Shown: positions 21,658 to 32,900 of the stretch, in pieces
How positions within the stretch are numbered: the stretch's first letter is position 1
How the letters are laid out: each line of letters begins with the position of its first letter
Assembly (NCBI GenBank): GCA_024196135.1
Contig: JAMQCK010000011.1
Location: 62,001-126,000 of the forward strand
Direction of reading: 5' to 3'
DNA from: Pleurotus ostreatus/Saccharomyces cerevisiae fusant
Lineage: Eukaryota > Opisthokonta
Length of the DNA: 64,000 bases
The notes under the pieces: model-generated
Seen by the model: only the letters and a program-made list of their open reading frames with translations
The model's database searches: none
Told to the model about the DNA's origin: nothing
Translations under genes and position numbers: made by a program

Positions 21658-24039
21658 ATGGATATCCTCGCCGCGCTCGGCGTAGCGCTCCTCACACTCA
21701 TTCTCCTGACACTCTTTTCTTGGCTCGCGGAATCGCGAACGAACACGGACTCGACTCGGGCGACATACGACGCGGCGCGCGCAGACGCGTCGAATGCGCG
21801 TCAGCTTCCTTCTCTGCGACTGCTTGACACTGCGCATGGCTCTCAGGCGCCCCCTGGGGCTCCCGACTCTTTTTTGGCGCGCATATATTCCACTCGAGGT
21901 CCGTCCAACGTACTCCCGGTTGTTGTACTGTTCCTCAGGTCTCGCGTTCTCAGTTCACTCTTTATCCCTACCCGCTATGGAATATTTTGAGCAACGCGCA
22001 CCTCACATCGACATCATCAAGTATCTCACTGCAACCGCGCGCGACCTCGGATTGACCCTTGCCTCCTTCTTGCACGTCGACGCCGAACGCCATCAACGCG
22101 AGATCAACGAACTCAAGACGGCTCTCTCCGATGTTCAAAACGCCTTCTGTATTTCTCAGCAATCTCTGGGGACCGCCGGGATGAAACTTGTCATGTCGCG
22201 ATCCGAGAACAATTCGCTGTCCCGGGAACTCGCCCACGCGCGCGCCGCCCTTTGCGAGCTTAGCAGGGTGCAGAGGGATTCCGAGATTACGGCTGCGATG
22301 CTGGCGAAGAAGACGACGGAGCTGACAAAGACTCAAGACGCTTTGGGCTCGTGGAAGGGCGAGCTTCGCACTACTCAAGCCGAGCTCAACGCCGTGAAGA
22401 GCGAACTACGCACCGCCCGACATGAGCTCGACACTGCGAACACCGAACTTGATGCTTCTCGCGCCGACCTCGACAAAGCGCGTGTCGACCGCGACAAAGC
22501 CCGCGAAGATGCCTCTAGCCGGCGTACTGCCTACCACGAGCTCCGCGATATGAACCAGGACGTGGTCGCTGCGTACAACGCCTCGCGCAGCCAGTGCGCA
22601 CGCGTGCAGCGCAAGTATGCTGCGCTCGAGCGGTACACGGAGGAGGTGAAGGCAATGGCGAAGAATATGCTGGAGGACTATGGGCGGGTGAATGAGGAGA
22701 AGCGGAGGATGGTGCAGGATATGGAGGGGACGGTGAAGGAGACGAGGAGGTTGAGGAGCGAGTTAGCTGGGGTGAAGGAGGAGAGGAACGCGCTGGGAAG
22801 CGAGAGCAAGCAGCTTCAGGACGTCGTCGCAGACCTTCGCAATCAAGCGAAGGGGGCAGAGGAGCGCCAGCGTGAGCTGGCAGGTGCACTGCGCAAGAAG
22901 GAGCAGGAGCTTCTCGAGTCGAATGATGATATAGCGAAGCTCGACGCGCTCGTTGCGCGGCTGCGGCAGGCGGCGAGCGTGGTGCTGGAGGAGAATGACG
23001 CGCTGGCGGAGGAGATGCGGTCGATGAAGGAGGAGGTGCGGGCCTTGAGGGCGGAGGCTGCCCTTTCTGCGACGCCCAGGATGGCGACTGCGATGACCTT
23101 TGCGCCTCCTGCTCCTGCGGATGGCGCTTTGGCGACGGCATCGCGGACGTTGCGTACGATCCCTACTCCGGTCCCGACTTCGCGGACGACGCCCTCTATG
23201 ACTGGATCGATGTCGACCGTAGCTCAGCATCGGCGATCGACCTCGACGTCAAGCACGGCTACGGCGAAACCGACAATTCCTTCGCTAGCTAGTTCCACGA
23301 ACATGCTCTCCTGCTCGACGAACTTGATGGCAACCTCGATGAACTCGATGACCAACTCGACAAACTGGATGGCGAGCTCGACGATGTCCTCGGCAACTTT
23401 GAACCTGACCTCGATCAAGGATCGCACGATGCTCATGGACTCTGGAGACTCGTTCTACCAGGCTGCGCTTCTCTCTTCGTCTACTAGCTTCGAAGCGTCG
23501 ATCTCGTCGAATGCTGCACAGGCGTCCTGCGGTGCATGTGTGACCAGCGTTGTCGACGAGTCTGTTGCTCCTAAAAATTCGGAGAGCGTTACGGACTCCG
23601 AAGACGAATCCGACATGTCTCTTTGCGAATTTGACTGCTCGCCATCGTCGTGGACGATGATCTCCTCGCTTCCCTCAGTCTCTATCCCGGGTACGCCGCC
23701 CTCGAGCAAATCCTACTGGAACGACGACGTCAAGATCTTGTCAACCTCTGACCGCTCGACGGAAGACTGGAGCGTCTACCTCGCGCCTCCCTCCAAGTCT
23801 GCGACTATCGACAAGCCCAAGTCTCTGTCGGAATCCGGCTCGTTGTCTCTGCCTTGTCCTCAACTACCACAATTTCGCCCTCAGCTCTTTGCTCGCTCGC
23901 CAATGACTTTGGGTTCCGTATCCTTGCGCGACGACCGCGTCCGCCCGGAGCGACCTGCGGCTGGTCGGCGACGCGCATTGTCTTCGTCGTGTCTCTCGCC
24001 ACCTGTATCTCTGCCGCTGTGGCCGCGTCTTCTCGATAG
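21658..24039 (+). CDS. Membrane-anchored coiled-coil protein, multi-exon (hypothetical)
   Basis: An ATG in good context at 21658 opens with a transmembrane segment (MDILAALGVALLTLILLTLF). A 40- or 55-nt intron after about 21895 joins it in frame to a coiled-coil exon (from 21977) with clear heptads (ELRTTQAELNAVKSELRTAR, ELDTANTELDASRADLDKAR). Past about 23033 the original frame becomes Ser/Thr-rich with poor codon bias. A GT..AG gap of 44 nt (about 23034-23077) moves the reading to a frame with good bias (YDPYSGPDFADDALYDWIDV, then LDELDGNLDELDDQLDKLDG heptads). Further short introns probably lead to an acidic segment (SVTDSEDESDMSLCEFD) and a C-terminal hydrophobic end (TRIVFVVSLATCISAAVAA) stopping at 24039. 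A competing single-exon model runs 21977-24109. Function unknown. Confidence 0.5.
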
Positions 24040-24109
24040 CGAGTTGACCGCGGACGGCTATAGGCATGTCCTCCAGCGAAGGGTGCTCAAGCGCATACGC
24101 CTTGAGTAA

Positions 24110-24405
24110 TCACGGCACGTAGCGACCTATGGTTACCCCTGCAGCTTACCTCCCTCTACTTTCGCTAGCATTATCCCCCCATGTTATCTTGCGCAACCCT
24201 ACTTTACGAAGTCCCAGTTGTGGGTCCAATCCAGAATTTCCCACGCCTGTGCCAAATATGACGTCCCGCGTGGCTCGCCCACGTTTGTCCGCTCACGTCA
24301 TGATCGTACTCCGAACGCATCGCAGCCGGCGCGCTTCGAGGGGTGCCGGCCGCTTACTTGTGTTTCTCACCACCATACTCTTTCGCTCTTTCAGATCCAT
24401 AGACG
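24110..24405. other. Intergenic, promoter side of the phosphodiesterase gene
   Basis: Short spacer upstream of the phosphodiesterase start. No coding signal and no clear TATA box. Confidence 0.4.
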
Positions 24406-25924
24406 ATGTCCCACAAGCTACCTGGTGCGTGCTACGCGTTTTCAAGCAGTAGTTTGACTGACGGACGGATATAGAATGCTGGGGTCACCGCGGGGTAGGC
24501 ATCAAGTGGTTTGGCTGAACGGAGGGAAGTACTGAGATATGGGGGACAGGCCTCGGCGCGGTTCCCAGAGAATACAATGGCGAGCTTTGAGGCTGCGATC
24601 CGCGACGGCGTAGACGGCTTAGAGAGCGGTGCGTCGTACAAAGACATTCAAAGTGTTCGCGGTGCTGACAGTGGCGCGCAGATGTCCATGTCTCTAAGGA
24701 CCATGTTGTGCTCATGTTCCACGACCCTAGTGCGTGTCCCGCTTAGTGCTTAGTACTCTCCTTGACTCCTTGTGAAGCGCTTGACCGTACGACGAACCAG
24801 ACGGGTGCGTGGATCTTGTCCATAGGCGATGGCTATGCCGATGACTGAGACCATGCAGGCGCGATCAAGGAGCGTGATTGGTACGGCGAGGGTGGGATGG
24901 AACATGCGCGCACGAAGAAGTCGCCGCAACAGGCCATTCCCACATTCGCTGAGACGCTCGAGCTGCTCATGAAGGTGCGTGCTCGTGAGGTTAGTCACTC
25001 AAGTCCCCTCTGACCTCCCCCTTCAGCCCGAGAATCAGCATGTCACGTTCAATGTTGTGCGTATCCTTAGGCAATGGGCTCCAGTCAATCGCTCATCCCG
25101 CTCAGGACATCAAACCCAACAATGATCCCGCTGTACTCTTCCCCCTCCTGCACAAGCTCATCGTCGCACACGAGTCATGGGAAACCCTCCTCGCACCCCG
25201 TCTCGTCCTCGGTCTATGGCATCCGCGCTTCATTCCGTTCGCGCGCGAGATACTGCCCGGCTGTCGACGTAGCTACCTCGGCATCAGCGTTTCCGACGCT
25301 CGCACCTATTTCTGGGACAATGTCGACACCATTAGCTTGCTCTTTGCGAGCATCATTTCTAATGGTGGGCGCACGTTCGTCGAGCAGATGCACGCGGCAG
25401 GCAAGCGTGTCATGGTGTGGACGGTGAACGATCCGGAGATGATGCTTGAGGTGCGCGTCAAGGATTGTCTTCGTCTGTGTGTCGCTAATCTCTGCCTCCA
25501 GGCGATCTCTTGGGAGCCAGACGTTATCATGACCGACAAGACGTACCTCTTGATAGACTTGAAGAAGCAGCTTGCCGGTAAGTCTTCGCTATGCTCGATC
25601 CCTTCATCTATCCAAACGTCCCTCCCATCAGCCGACTACGACAAAGTTATGTCTTCGCGCAAGCAGCTTCCCATCTGGCGGTCCTCCCTCGCCTACTGGC
25701 CCCTCATCGGCCTCGGCTCGTACCTCATTCGCCGCCTGCGCCTCGAGAAGCTCGCTGGACCCTTCGACGGCTCGCTCGAGACGCCTGTACCAGCCGAGCT
25801 GATACCCGGCAAGTCGGAGAAGCCCCTAGAGGAAGTGCTCCCCGAGCGCGATGCGCTTGCAGGGAATCCACTGGCGAACGAGACGATCCCGTCGAATGCG
25901 GTGTTGTCGGCGGCGAGTGGGTAG
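24406..25924 (+). CDS. Glycerophosphodiester phosphodiesterase-family lipase (Pgc1-like)
   Basis: Hydrolyses a glycerophospho-lipid; yeast Pgc1 degrades phosphatidylglycerol. Ten exons (24406-24424, 24475-24494, 24550-24628, 24682-24729, 24778-24804, 24859-24974, 25027-25053, 25106-25450, 25502-25577, 25632-25924) total 1050 nt, 349 residues. The GDPD catalytic set is intact: CWGHRGASARFPENTMASFE (catalytic His, Arg and Glu-Asn), GLESDVHVSKDHVVLMFHDP (metal-binding Glu-x-Asp and second His), and near the end MVWTVNDPEMM plus VIMTDKTYLL of the TIM barrel. SLAYWPLIGLGSYLI close to the C-terminus is a hydrophobic segment like the tail anchor of Pgc1. Several exons are tiny (19-27 nt). Substrate is inferred from resemblance only. 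Confidence 0.88.
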
Positions 25925-26082
25925 AGGGTTTGTACCATAGAGCAAGGATTTGCGTATACTTTTAGATGAGGATTTATCTATGTCTGACACACGCTTTATT
26001 TATTTGTACAGACTGGTTGTGGGGGATGTCGAGTCCGAGCGTTCGTGGTGCGTCTACTGATACTACAGGGCGTTTATACCGT

Positions 26083-27077
26083 CTACCAATGGCACTTCCC
26101 CAAGCCGGCATAATTGACGAACTGGCCGCCGTGCGTCTCCCTTGTCGCGGTATCGACTTGCTCCAGGATTCCTCGCGCGCTCGTCTCCGGAGTAATGAGC
26201 GGGAAGGACTGCATCAACCCCCGAATCCATTCATCTTTCTCGACGGCGTTCTTGACGAAGTCGGTATCGGTTCCTCCTGGGTCGATGGGGAAGATGACTG
26301 TGGGGTTCGTGGTGAGCATCCTTCTACTTAGAATCATCTCCCTAGTCTAAAGACATTCGGCAGGAGGACCCTGCACTCACCCAATTCCGGAAAGTCGAAG
26401 TGCAACTTGCGTGTCACCCAATTCAGCGCAGCCTTCGATGCGCCGTAGGCGTATGTGTGGATGGGGTACGTCGTCCCGTCCGCGATGCTGCCCATCGCAG
26501 AGGTGACGGGGATGAACTTGGGCGAGGAGCTCTCGCGCAGGAGCGGGTATGCCGCCTGGAAGAGGACGAGGGGGCCGTTTGTGTTGACCTGGAGGTGGTT
26601 TGGGTGAGCTTACAGGCGCATGGCGTCTGGCGCACGCAACATGGGGCGCATGCAGCATTAGGCGCCGAGAAAGCCCCTACCTCGACATGCCTAATCATCT
26701 CCTCCACAGGCACCTCCAACGCCGGCACGAAGCAGTCGCTGATGCCCGCGTTGGCGATCACGACGTCAAGCCGTCCTGCCATTCGCCTGATCTCCTCGAC
26801 CGCGGCATCGTTGTTGGCACGGTCGGCGGAGATGACGTTGAGGACATGGACGCGCCCGGGGTACGCTGTGGCGAGAGCGTGAAGGGAGATGGCCTGCGCT
26901 GGGTTGCGCGCTCCGGCGAAGACGATTGCGTCGGGGCGGGCGGCGAGCTGGGTTGTTATGGCGAGGCCTGAGATGGTGGGTGATTAGTCGTACGCGCTAG
27001 GGTTGATGGTGAAGAGGGAGCATGCTCTCACCGATTCCGCGGTTCGCACCGGTGACGAGGTAGACGGTGGGAGACAT
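26083..27077 (-). CDS. Short-chain dehydrogenase, NOR-1-like (paralogue 1)
   Basis: A cytosolic NAD(P)H-dependent ketoreductase resembling norsolorinic acid ketoreductases; substrate unknown. About four exons, starting with MSPTVYLVTGANRGIG (27077-27032), which holds the TGxxxGIG cofactor motif. Then come VFAGARNPAQA, RLDVVIANAGISD (NAG motif), the catalytic Ser region SAMGS and YAYGASKAALNW (Tyr-x3-Lys), and the C-terminal exon from VIFPIDPGGTDTDF to LGKCHW. It is in tandem with paralogue 2, which has the same intron positions, but is the most diverged of the three in this window. The promoter has a TATA-like TATAA about 75 bp upstream and the shared ATCGTTGCGCGGT element. Confidence 0.9.
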
Positions 27078-27148
27078 CCTGCTGGGGGTGGCCTCACGCA
27101 GGAGACGACAGAGCTGAGAATGTGTAGCGCCGTGGCCGTGGATGGCTT

Positions 27149-27217
27149 ACTTATACACTGCCATGTCCCGACTGCAGCTTTTGCGGTCAGTAATCGTTGC
27201 GCGGTTTTCTCGGGAAT
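27149..27217 (-). promoter_or_regulatory. Promoter of dehydrogenase paralogue 1 with shared element
   Basis: Read on the + strand, ATCGTTGCGCGGT lies at 27193-27205 and CGGGAATT at 27211-27218, with the TATA box (TTATA, + strand) at 27151-27155. The same arrangement stands upstream of paralogues 2 and 3. Confidence 0.65.
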
Positions 27218-27499
27218 TGCACGCTCATCACTTCGCAGACAGCGGTTCCGAGACTTCTGACTGCGAATGAGCGCTCATGCTAGTTTTCCGTCGTGACTCG
27301 CCTGAAGGTCGAGGTAGATCTCCGGCCCGTGCGGAAAAGGTGTACTTCTTCCTATCCGTTCCTCCACATGACTATCGCAGACAATCGTCTACAGATGATC
27401 TCCTTCGTGGTCTACCCCGCCCATCCAGGTAGCTTACCACGCCAATCTAGTAGACCTACCGGCCCATCTCGCAAATTCAACACGCCTATTCCACGCCTC

Positions 27500-28519
27500 T
27501 CACCACGCCCACTTCCCCAACCCCGAACAGTCGACGAAGTTCCCTCCGTGCGTCTCCCTCGTCGCCGCATCGATCTGCTCAAGCACGCCGCGGGCGCTTT
27601 CATCCACGCTGATCATGGGGAATGCGGCCAGCAGGCCCTTCATGCCGGGGTCGCGAGCTAGTGAATCGTGCGCGAGGTCGGTGTCGACGCCGCCGGGGTT
27701 GATGGGGAAAATTACTGGGAGGGGGAGTGAGTTCAACTAGGACTGCACTTGCTGCATGTCTCTTCTATCGATAGTCAACTCGACCCAACATCAACTTACT
27801 GAAGTCAGGAAAGTCATGGTGCAGCTTGCGCGTCACCCAGTTGACGGCGGCCTTGGACGCGCCGTATGCGTACGTGTTGACCGGGAGGTTGGCGCCGATG
27901 GTGATGCTGCCCATGCCGGAGGAGACGACGATGAATTTGGGCTTGGCGCTCGAGCGTAGGAGTGTGTAGGTCTCTTGGAAGAGGACGAGGGGCCCGTTGG
28001 TGTTTACCTGGTGGGTGGGAGGTCGGGTGAGTCGCAAGCCTTCTTCTGCAGTGCCTAGCACCCGTCTGACTGTCGGCACAACCGCCCATCTCAACGCACC
28101 TCCACATGCCTAACAATCTCCTCAGGCGGAACCTCCAGCGCAGGCTTAAAACAGTCGCTCATGCCCGCGTTCGCGATGACCACGTCCAGCCGGCCAGCCA
28201 CGCGCTTGACCTCTTCGACCGCGGCGGCGTTGTTTGCGCGGTCTGCGGAGACGACCTTGAGGACGTGCACGCGGTCGGGATGTGCGGCGGCGAGGGCGTG
28301 GAGGTCGGTGGCGCGGTCGGGGTCGCGCGCGCCGGCAAATAGGATGGTGTTGGGGCGGGTGGCAATTTGTTTGGCGAGGCCGAGGCCTGGTGGGAGGTGG
28401 TTAGACTTGGGGGTGGGTTGGGTGGTGAGGGGATTGCGTAGGGGTGGAAGGCGAAGAGGAAGATGACCCTCACCGATACCGCGGTTTGAGCCTGTGAGGA
28501 GGTAGACGGTGGGGGACAT
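27500..28519 (-). CDS. Short-chain dehydrogenase, NOR-1-like (paralogue 2)
   Basis: Same family and exon pattern as its neighbour. The first exon MSPTVYLLTGSNRGIG starts at 28519. The second carries GLGLAKQIATRPNTILFAGA and VAGRLDVVIANAGMSD. The third has NTNGPLVLFQETYTLLR, SSGMGS and YAYGASKAAVNWVTRK (catalytic Ser, Tyr, Lys). The last runs from VIFPINPGGVDTDLAHDS to GKWAW at 27500. Residue for residue it is closer to paralogue 3 at 52.3 kb than to the adjacent paralogue 1. The promoter has TATATA at 28613-28618 and the shared element at 28643-28667. Confidence 0.92.
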
Positions 28520-28612
28520 GCTGCGCTTGGGATGTAAGTTGAGGGTACAGCTCGTCGAGGAAGATGCGTAGCTCGTTGTGAAAAGTGCCAGAGGTCTATG
28601 TCGAGCGTAGTC

Positions 28613-28668
28613 TATATACTAGGCTCGACTTGGGGTGCTGTCATCGTTGCGCGGTCCCTTCGGGAATT
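28613..28668 (-). promoter_or_regulatory. Promoter of dehydrogenase paralogue 2 with shared element
   Basis: ATCGTTGCGCGGT (+ strand 28643-28655), spacer CCCTT, then CGGGAATT (28661-28668); TATATA at 28613-28618, about 95 bp from the ATG. Confidence 0.7.
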
Positions 28669-29913
28669 CCACGTTCGTTGCTTACAAGGGGGGTCTCGAT
28701 GTCTGTAAGGGTGACGACAGCGCGGCATAAGGGTCGAGCCGTTTGTGCGCTCTCGCCTCACCCTGACTCAGGCTCTTGCGCGCGGTCGGGAATCGCTGGT
28801 GAGGCAGGATAATCTTCTCGGTTTTCCTTGTTAGCTGCTCGCACAAGGAACGAACTGCAAACATAAGGATTCCCAATAAGCAAATTACTTAGAGTATAGA
28901 GCTGATGGTGTCCTCCAATTCGCGAACCCCACTCAGGACATCTACAGCCTGGACTCAATACACTCTACTAACTGACTGCAAATTCCTCAACCAGTGCTTC
29001 GACATCCAGGTTGTTCAAAATAGGGTGACAATTATTGCGAGCGACGCCTAAGGGACCCCCCGAGCTTGCGAGGGAGGGAAAGGCGGAGCGAGCAACACCG
29101 ACTAACCCACGAGCATAGGGCTGCTTCCCCGCCCAAACGAGTACAAAAAGTGGTTATCGCGAAAAGTGATGTCATAGCGTGGGCGCCAGCAGGCGCCCGC
29201 AACACGGTCACGCATCAGCGTGCGTGGCGTGACGCACGCCCACAACCACCCATCCACCCGTAGACTTGGGGTAAGGCGCTATAGCTGACGATGACCTGCG
29301 TCCCGTTTCTCGCTCAGGATATTGACAAGGAGGCGGCCATCACATGTCAGGGCTTGTAATGCTTTGCGCTGGCAGCGATGGCGACAAACGGTGCGACCGC
29401 CTGCGGTCACGCAGACGCATCTCTGTCAGCCTTGGGGTCGAAGAGCAAAAGTTGAACGTGTCATGCTTCCTCTTTCTTGTAGAGCTCGGATATCAAAGCG
29501 TGATTTAGGAAATGGGTGCAGTACATCTACGTCCACATGAGTGTTCGGTGTTGCTCGCTTGGTCCAAGCGAACAACCTGTGGCTTGCCACCATATATGTT
29601 AGCATACTCTGTTGAGAGTATATAGGGCCACTGTCAAGTGAGCTGAGCACTGATGGTTGTCAAAAGCCACCGGCACTTTACTTCCAAAAGAAGGCATGCT
29701 TTTGTGTGTTTGTGATGATGGACGTCAGGCACGGTGAGCACGCGCGGGCACATGGTCGTTCTCCTTCTGGAGGTCAGCCGCCTGACACCCGCCGTCACCG
29801 CGCCGCTGATTCTCCACTGCTGACTTCACGGTCGAGCAGCTCACGACGACCCTCACGATACACGACGAGCTCCACGACATATTCTTATCCACAACTACCA
29901 CTATCCTCCCCCT
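28669..29913. other. Intergenic region with several short hairpins
   Basis: No gene is supported. Between 29.18 and 29.60 kb it holds perfect small inverted repeats: GGGCGCC/GGCGCCC (29181-29198), GCGTGCGT/ACGCACGC (29218-29239), GACCGC/GCGGTC (29395-29408) and ATACTCT/AGAGTAT near 29600. Confidence 0.5.
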
Positions 29914-32900
29914 ATGCGATGTCCAACATGTATGCTGACCCTACTCCTGCTGCGGTTCCCCCAAGTCCGGGCATATACACCCGCGCCGAGGTGAGTGTTC
30001 GTCGATGCGTGCGGAATTCTCATTGAGATACACTCCTTCAGATGGGGACAGGCGACAATGATTGTCAACGACGCGCTGTTCGTCCACGGCGGCAAGAGCG
30101 ACGAATACAACCAGTACAGCTACTCATCCGCCCCCACCAACTCTGATCTCCTCTACCTCGATCTCTCCTCCTCCTTCGACGTGAGCGACCCCCCATGGCA
30201 GCTCCTCAGCACCGATGGCCCCCAGGTCGCCTGGCACACCCTCTCCGCGCTCAACTACTCCATGGGGCTCTCCTTCGGTGGCCAGCCCGGCTGGACCTCC
30301 GAGCCCTCCCTCGTCACGCGCAGCGACTCCGCCTGGCTGCTCGACGTCTACAACCGCACCTCCCCCCAATGGGACCAGGAACCCACCGGCTGGGCCGACG
30401 AGCCCATGCGCCGCATGCGCCACGCGGCCGTCACCTCGAACGAGGGCAAGGTCTACATCATCGGCGGCGAGCGCGCGGACGGCTCGGGCAACACCTTCGC
30501 CGACAACTACGTCTTCGATCCCGCCGGGCCCTCCTTCACGACCCTCCCCACCGATAACGCGCCGCGCAACATCTACGGCCACGCCGCCGTCATCCTCCCC
30601 GACCAGCACATCCTCGTCTTCGGGGGCTATGCCGCGTCCTCGCTGGTCAACTTCAACACGATCTGGGTCCTCGATATCACACAGGACCCGCCGGTGTGGT
30701 CGACCACGACCGTCGACGGATCGTCCGCACCCAGCGGGCGCATAGCGTTCGCATACGTGCTCCTCGACGGCCCGAAGGTCCTCATCCACGGCGGCAGCGA
30801 CCAGTCCGGGCAGACCACCCTGTCCGACGGCTGGATCCTCGACCTCTCGGGCGACTCGTGGACGTGGACACGGGTAGACTCCCTCAGCAACCTCGGTGCC
30901 CGGCGCGACCACTTCGCCGTCTCCGCCGGGTCGGGCGTCATCTTTGGCTTCGGTGGGTGCTGGTTCGACTTCTCTTGCGCGTTGCTATATTCTCTTTCTC
31001 TCTTAGTCGTATCATCTTCTGGCCATACCCTCACACCCTCCACCTATTCTCACAAATAATCTGCCTACACTCACCTACGCTCTGCAGGCTACAGCTCCAG
31101 CGGCCCCATCTCCGAATCCCCTGTCCAAGTATACGATCCTTCCAGCGGCAACGTGGGCACCACATACTCCCCTCCCCCATCCTCTTACACCCAGACCGCG
31201 TCGGCCACCGTCCCCGTAGCAACGCAAACAGGTACTGGCGTGGGTGGAGGGAGCACCGGCACAGCCACGGGCACCGGTGCCCACCCTACGTCCACTGGGG
31301 GAAATGACGATGGCTCAGGCCAAGGTGGCGATGCTGACGATGGCACCGGGAACGGCTCGGGTAGTGGTTCGGGGAATGGGAACGGGTCGGGGGATGGCGA
31401 CGACGATGGTAATGGTCTTCCAGGGGACGGCAACGGCGGCGAAGACGGCGGGAAGAAGACGAAGACCACCGCGATCGCCGTGGGCACCATCCTCGGCTTC
31501 CTCCTGTGCGCTGCTGCGATCATCGTCGTTGTCTGGGTGTGGCGGCACCAGAGGCAGAACGCGCAGTTCAGGCGGCTGAACGACAACGATGAGGTGGATG
31601 GGAGACTCCTCTTCGATGCGGCCTCCAACGCAGACAGTACCAGCCCCACCAACATTCCCATCGCGGGCGGCTTCGCCGAGAAGGGCTCTCCACGGCAACG
31701 GGGCGGGCACGCCAGTGGTATTCTCGCTTCGCCGGGCATTGCCTCCATCCTCGGCGCGCTCGGTCTGACGAGCATCGTCGGCGCCGTCCAGCGCGCGCAC
31801 AGCCCGAAGCGGGAGCGCAGAGATATGCTCGCGGACGAGGATACGCGAGATTTCTCGGAGTGGTACCGGAATGCGTATGGCAGCAACTATGCGCTGGGTG
31901 GCAGCTCGTACGGCGTGAACGCACCCGGCAACGGCAGCACCTATGGACCCGCTAACGGCAGCTCGTGGTCCCTCCGAACCCTCTTCGGTGGCCGCATGCG
32001 GCGCGAGGCGAGCGGGTTCAGCTCGATATCGACGGTTACGCGGGGGGAGAAGGGGGGCGACCGCGATCCGTTTGGCGATGGCGCGTCGCTTTTGCGAGAC
32101 GAGGAGACGGGGTACGTGGGCGCGGCTGCGCCGGGTGTGGCGGGTGCAGTTGCGGCGGCGGGACTCAGGCCGCCGCACTCGAGGCAGACGACGAAGAACT
32201 CGAGGCATACGTTGGAAAATCCGCGACATACGCCGATGGGCTCTGTGGGCTCGTTTGGCGAGTCAATCTACGTCGACCCGTTCGCTGACCCGGGAAGCGC
32301 GACGGTACACGAGGGGTACGCGGGGTACGCCGCCGAGAAAGACGTGGCGGACGAGGACGCGAAGCTGCTGCCGCCGCGGCTCTTGCCGCCGCCTGGCGCG
32401 CTGTACACGAATCTTCCGATGGTCTACCAGGCGCACACGCTCAGCCCGCTCAGCGAGACCGCGTCCCGGAATACGCCGTCCCTCGATCGATCTTCCTCGT
32501 CTCACGAGCATGGGCTCGCGCCATTCGATACGGCCTCGTCAAGATTGTCATCCTCGTCCTATAGCCATCTGGGCTCCCCGCGGGCGACCTCGATCATCAA
32601 TGCGAACCCGCCGCCGTCGCAGCCGCTCAGGCGGAGCGATACGTGGTGGGCACGGTTTGCCAGGACGCCGTTGCTGGATCGGAGGGGGAGTATCGCGTCG
32701 CGAAGGAATACTGCCGTGCTGGAGGACATCCGTGACCCCAATCCACCACCACGCCTCGTCGCCATCGAGGAGTCGCAACATTCCACTAGCCCGCCGGACG
32801 AGTCGCCGCCTTCTCATCGCGGCGGGTCGAAGGGCAGCCGCGGCGACAGCAAAGGGAGCCGCGGCGGCAGTAAGGGGAGCGCGGCGGGCGTGCGCCGGCT

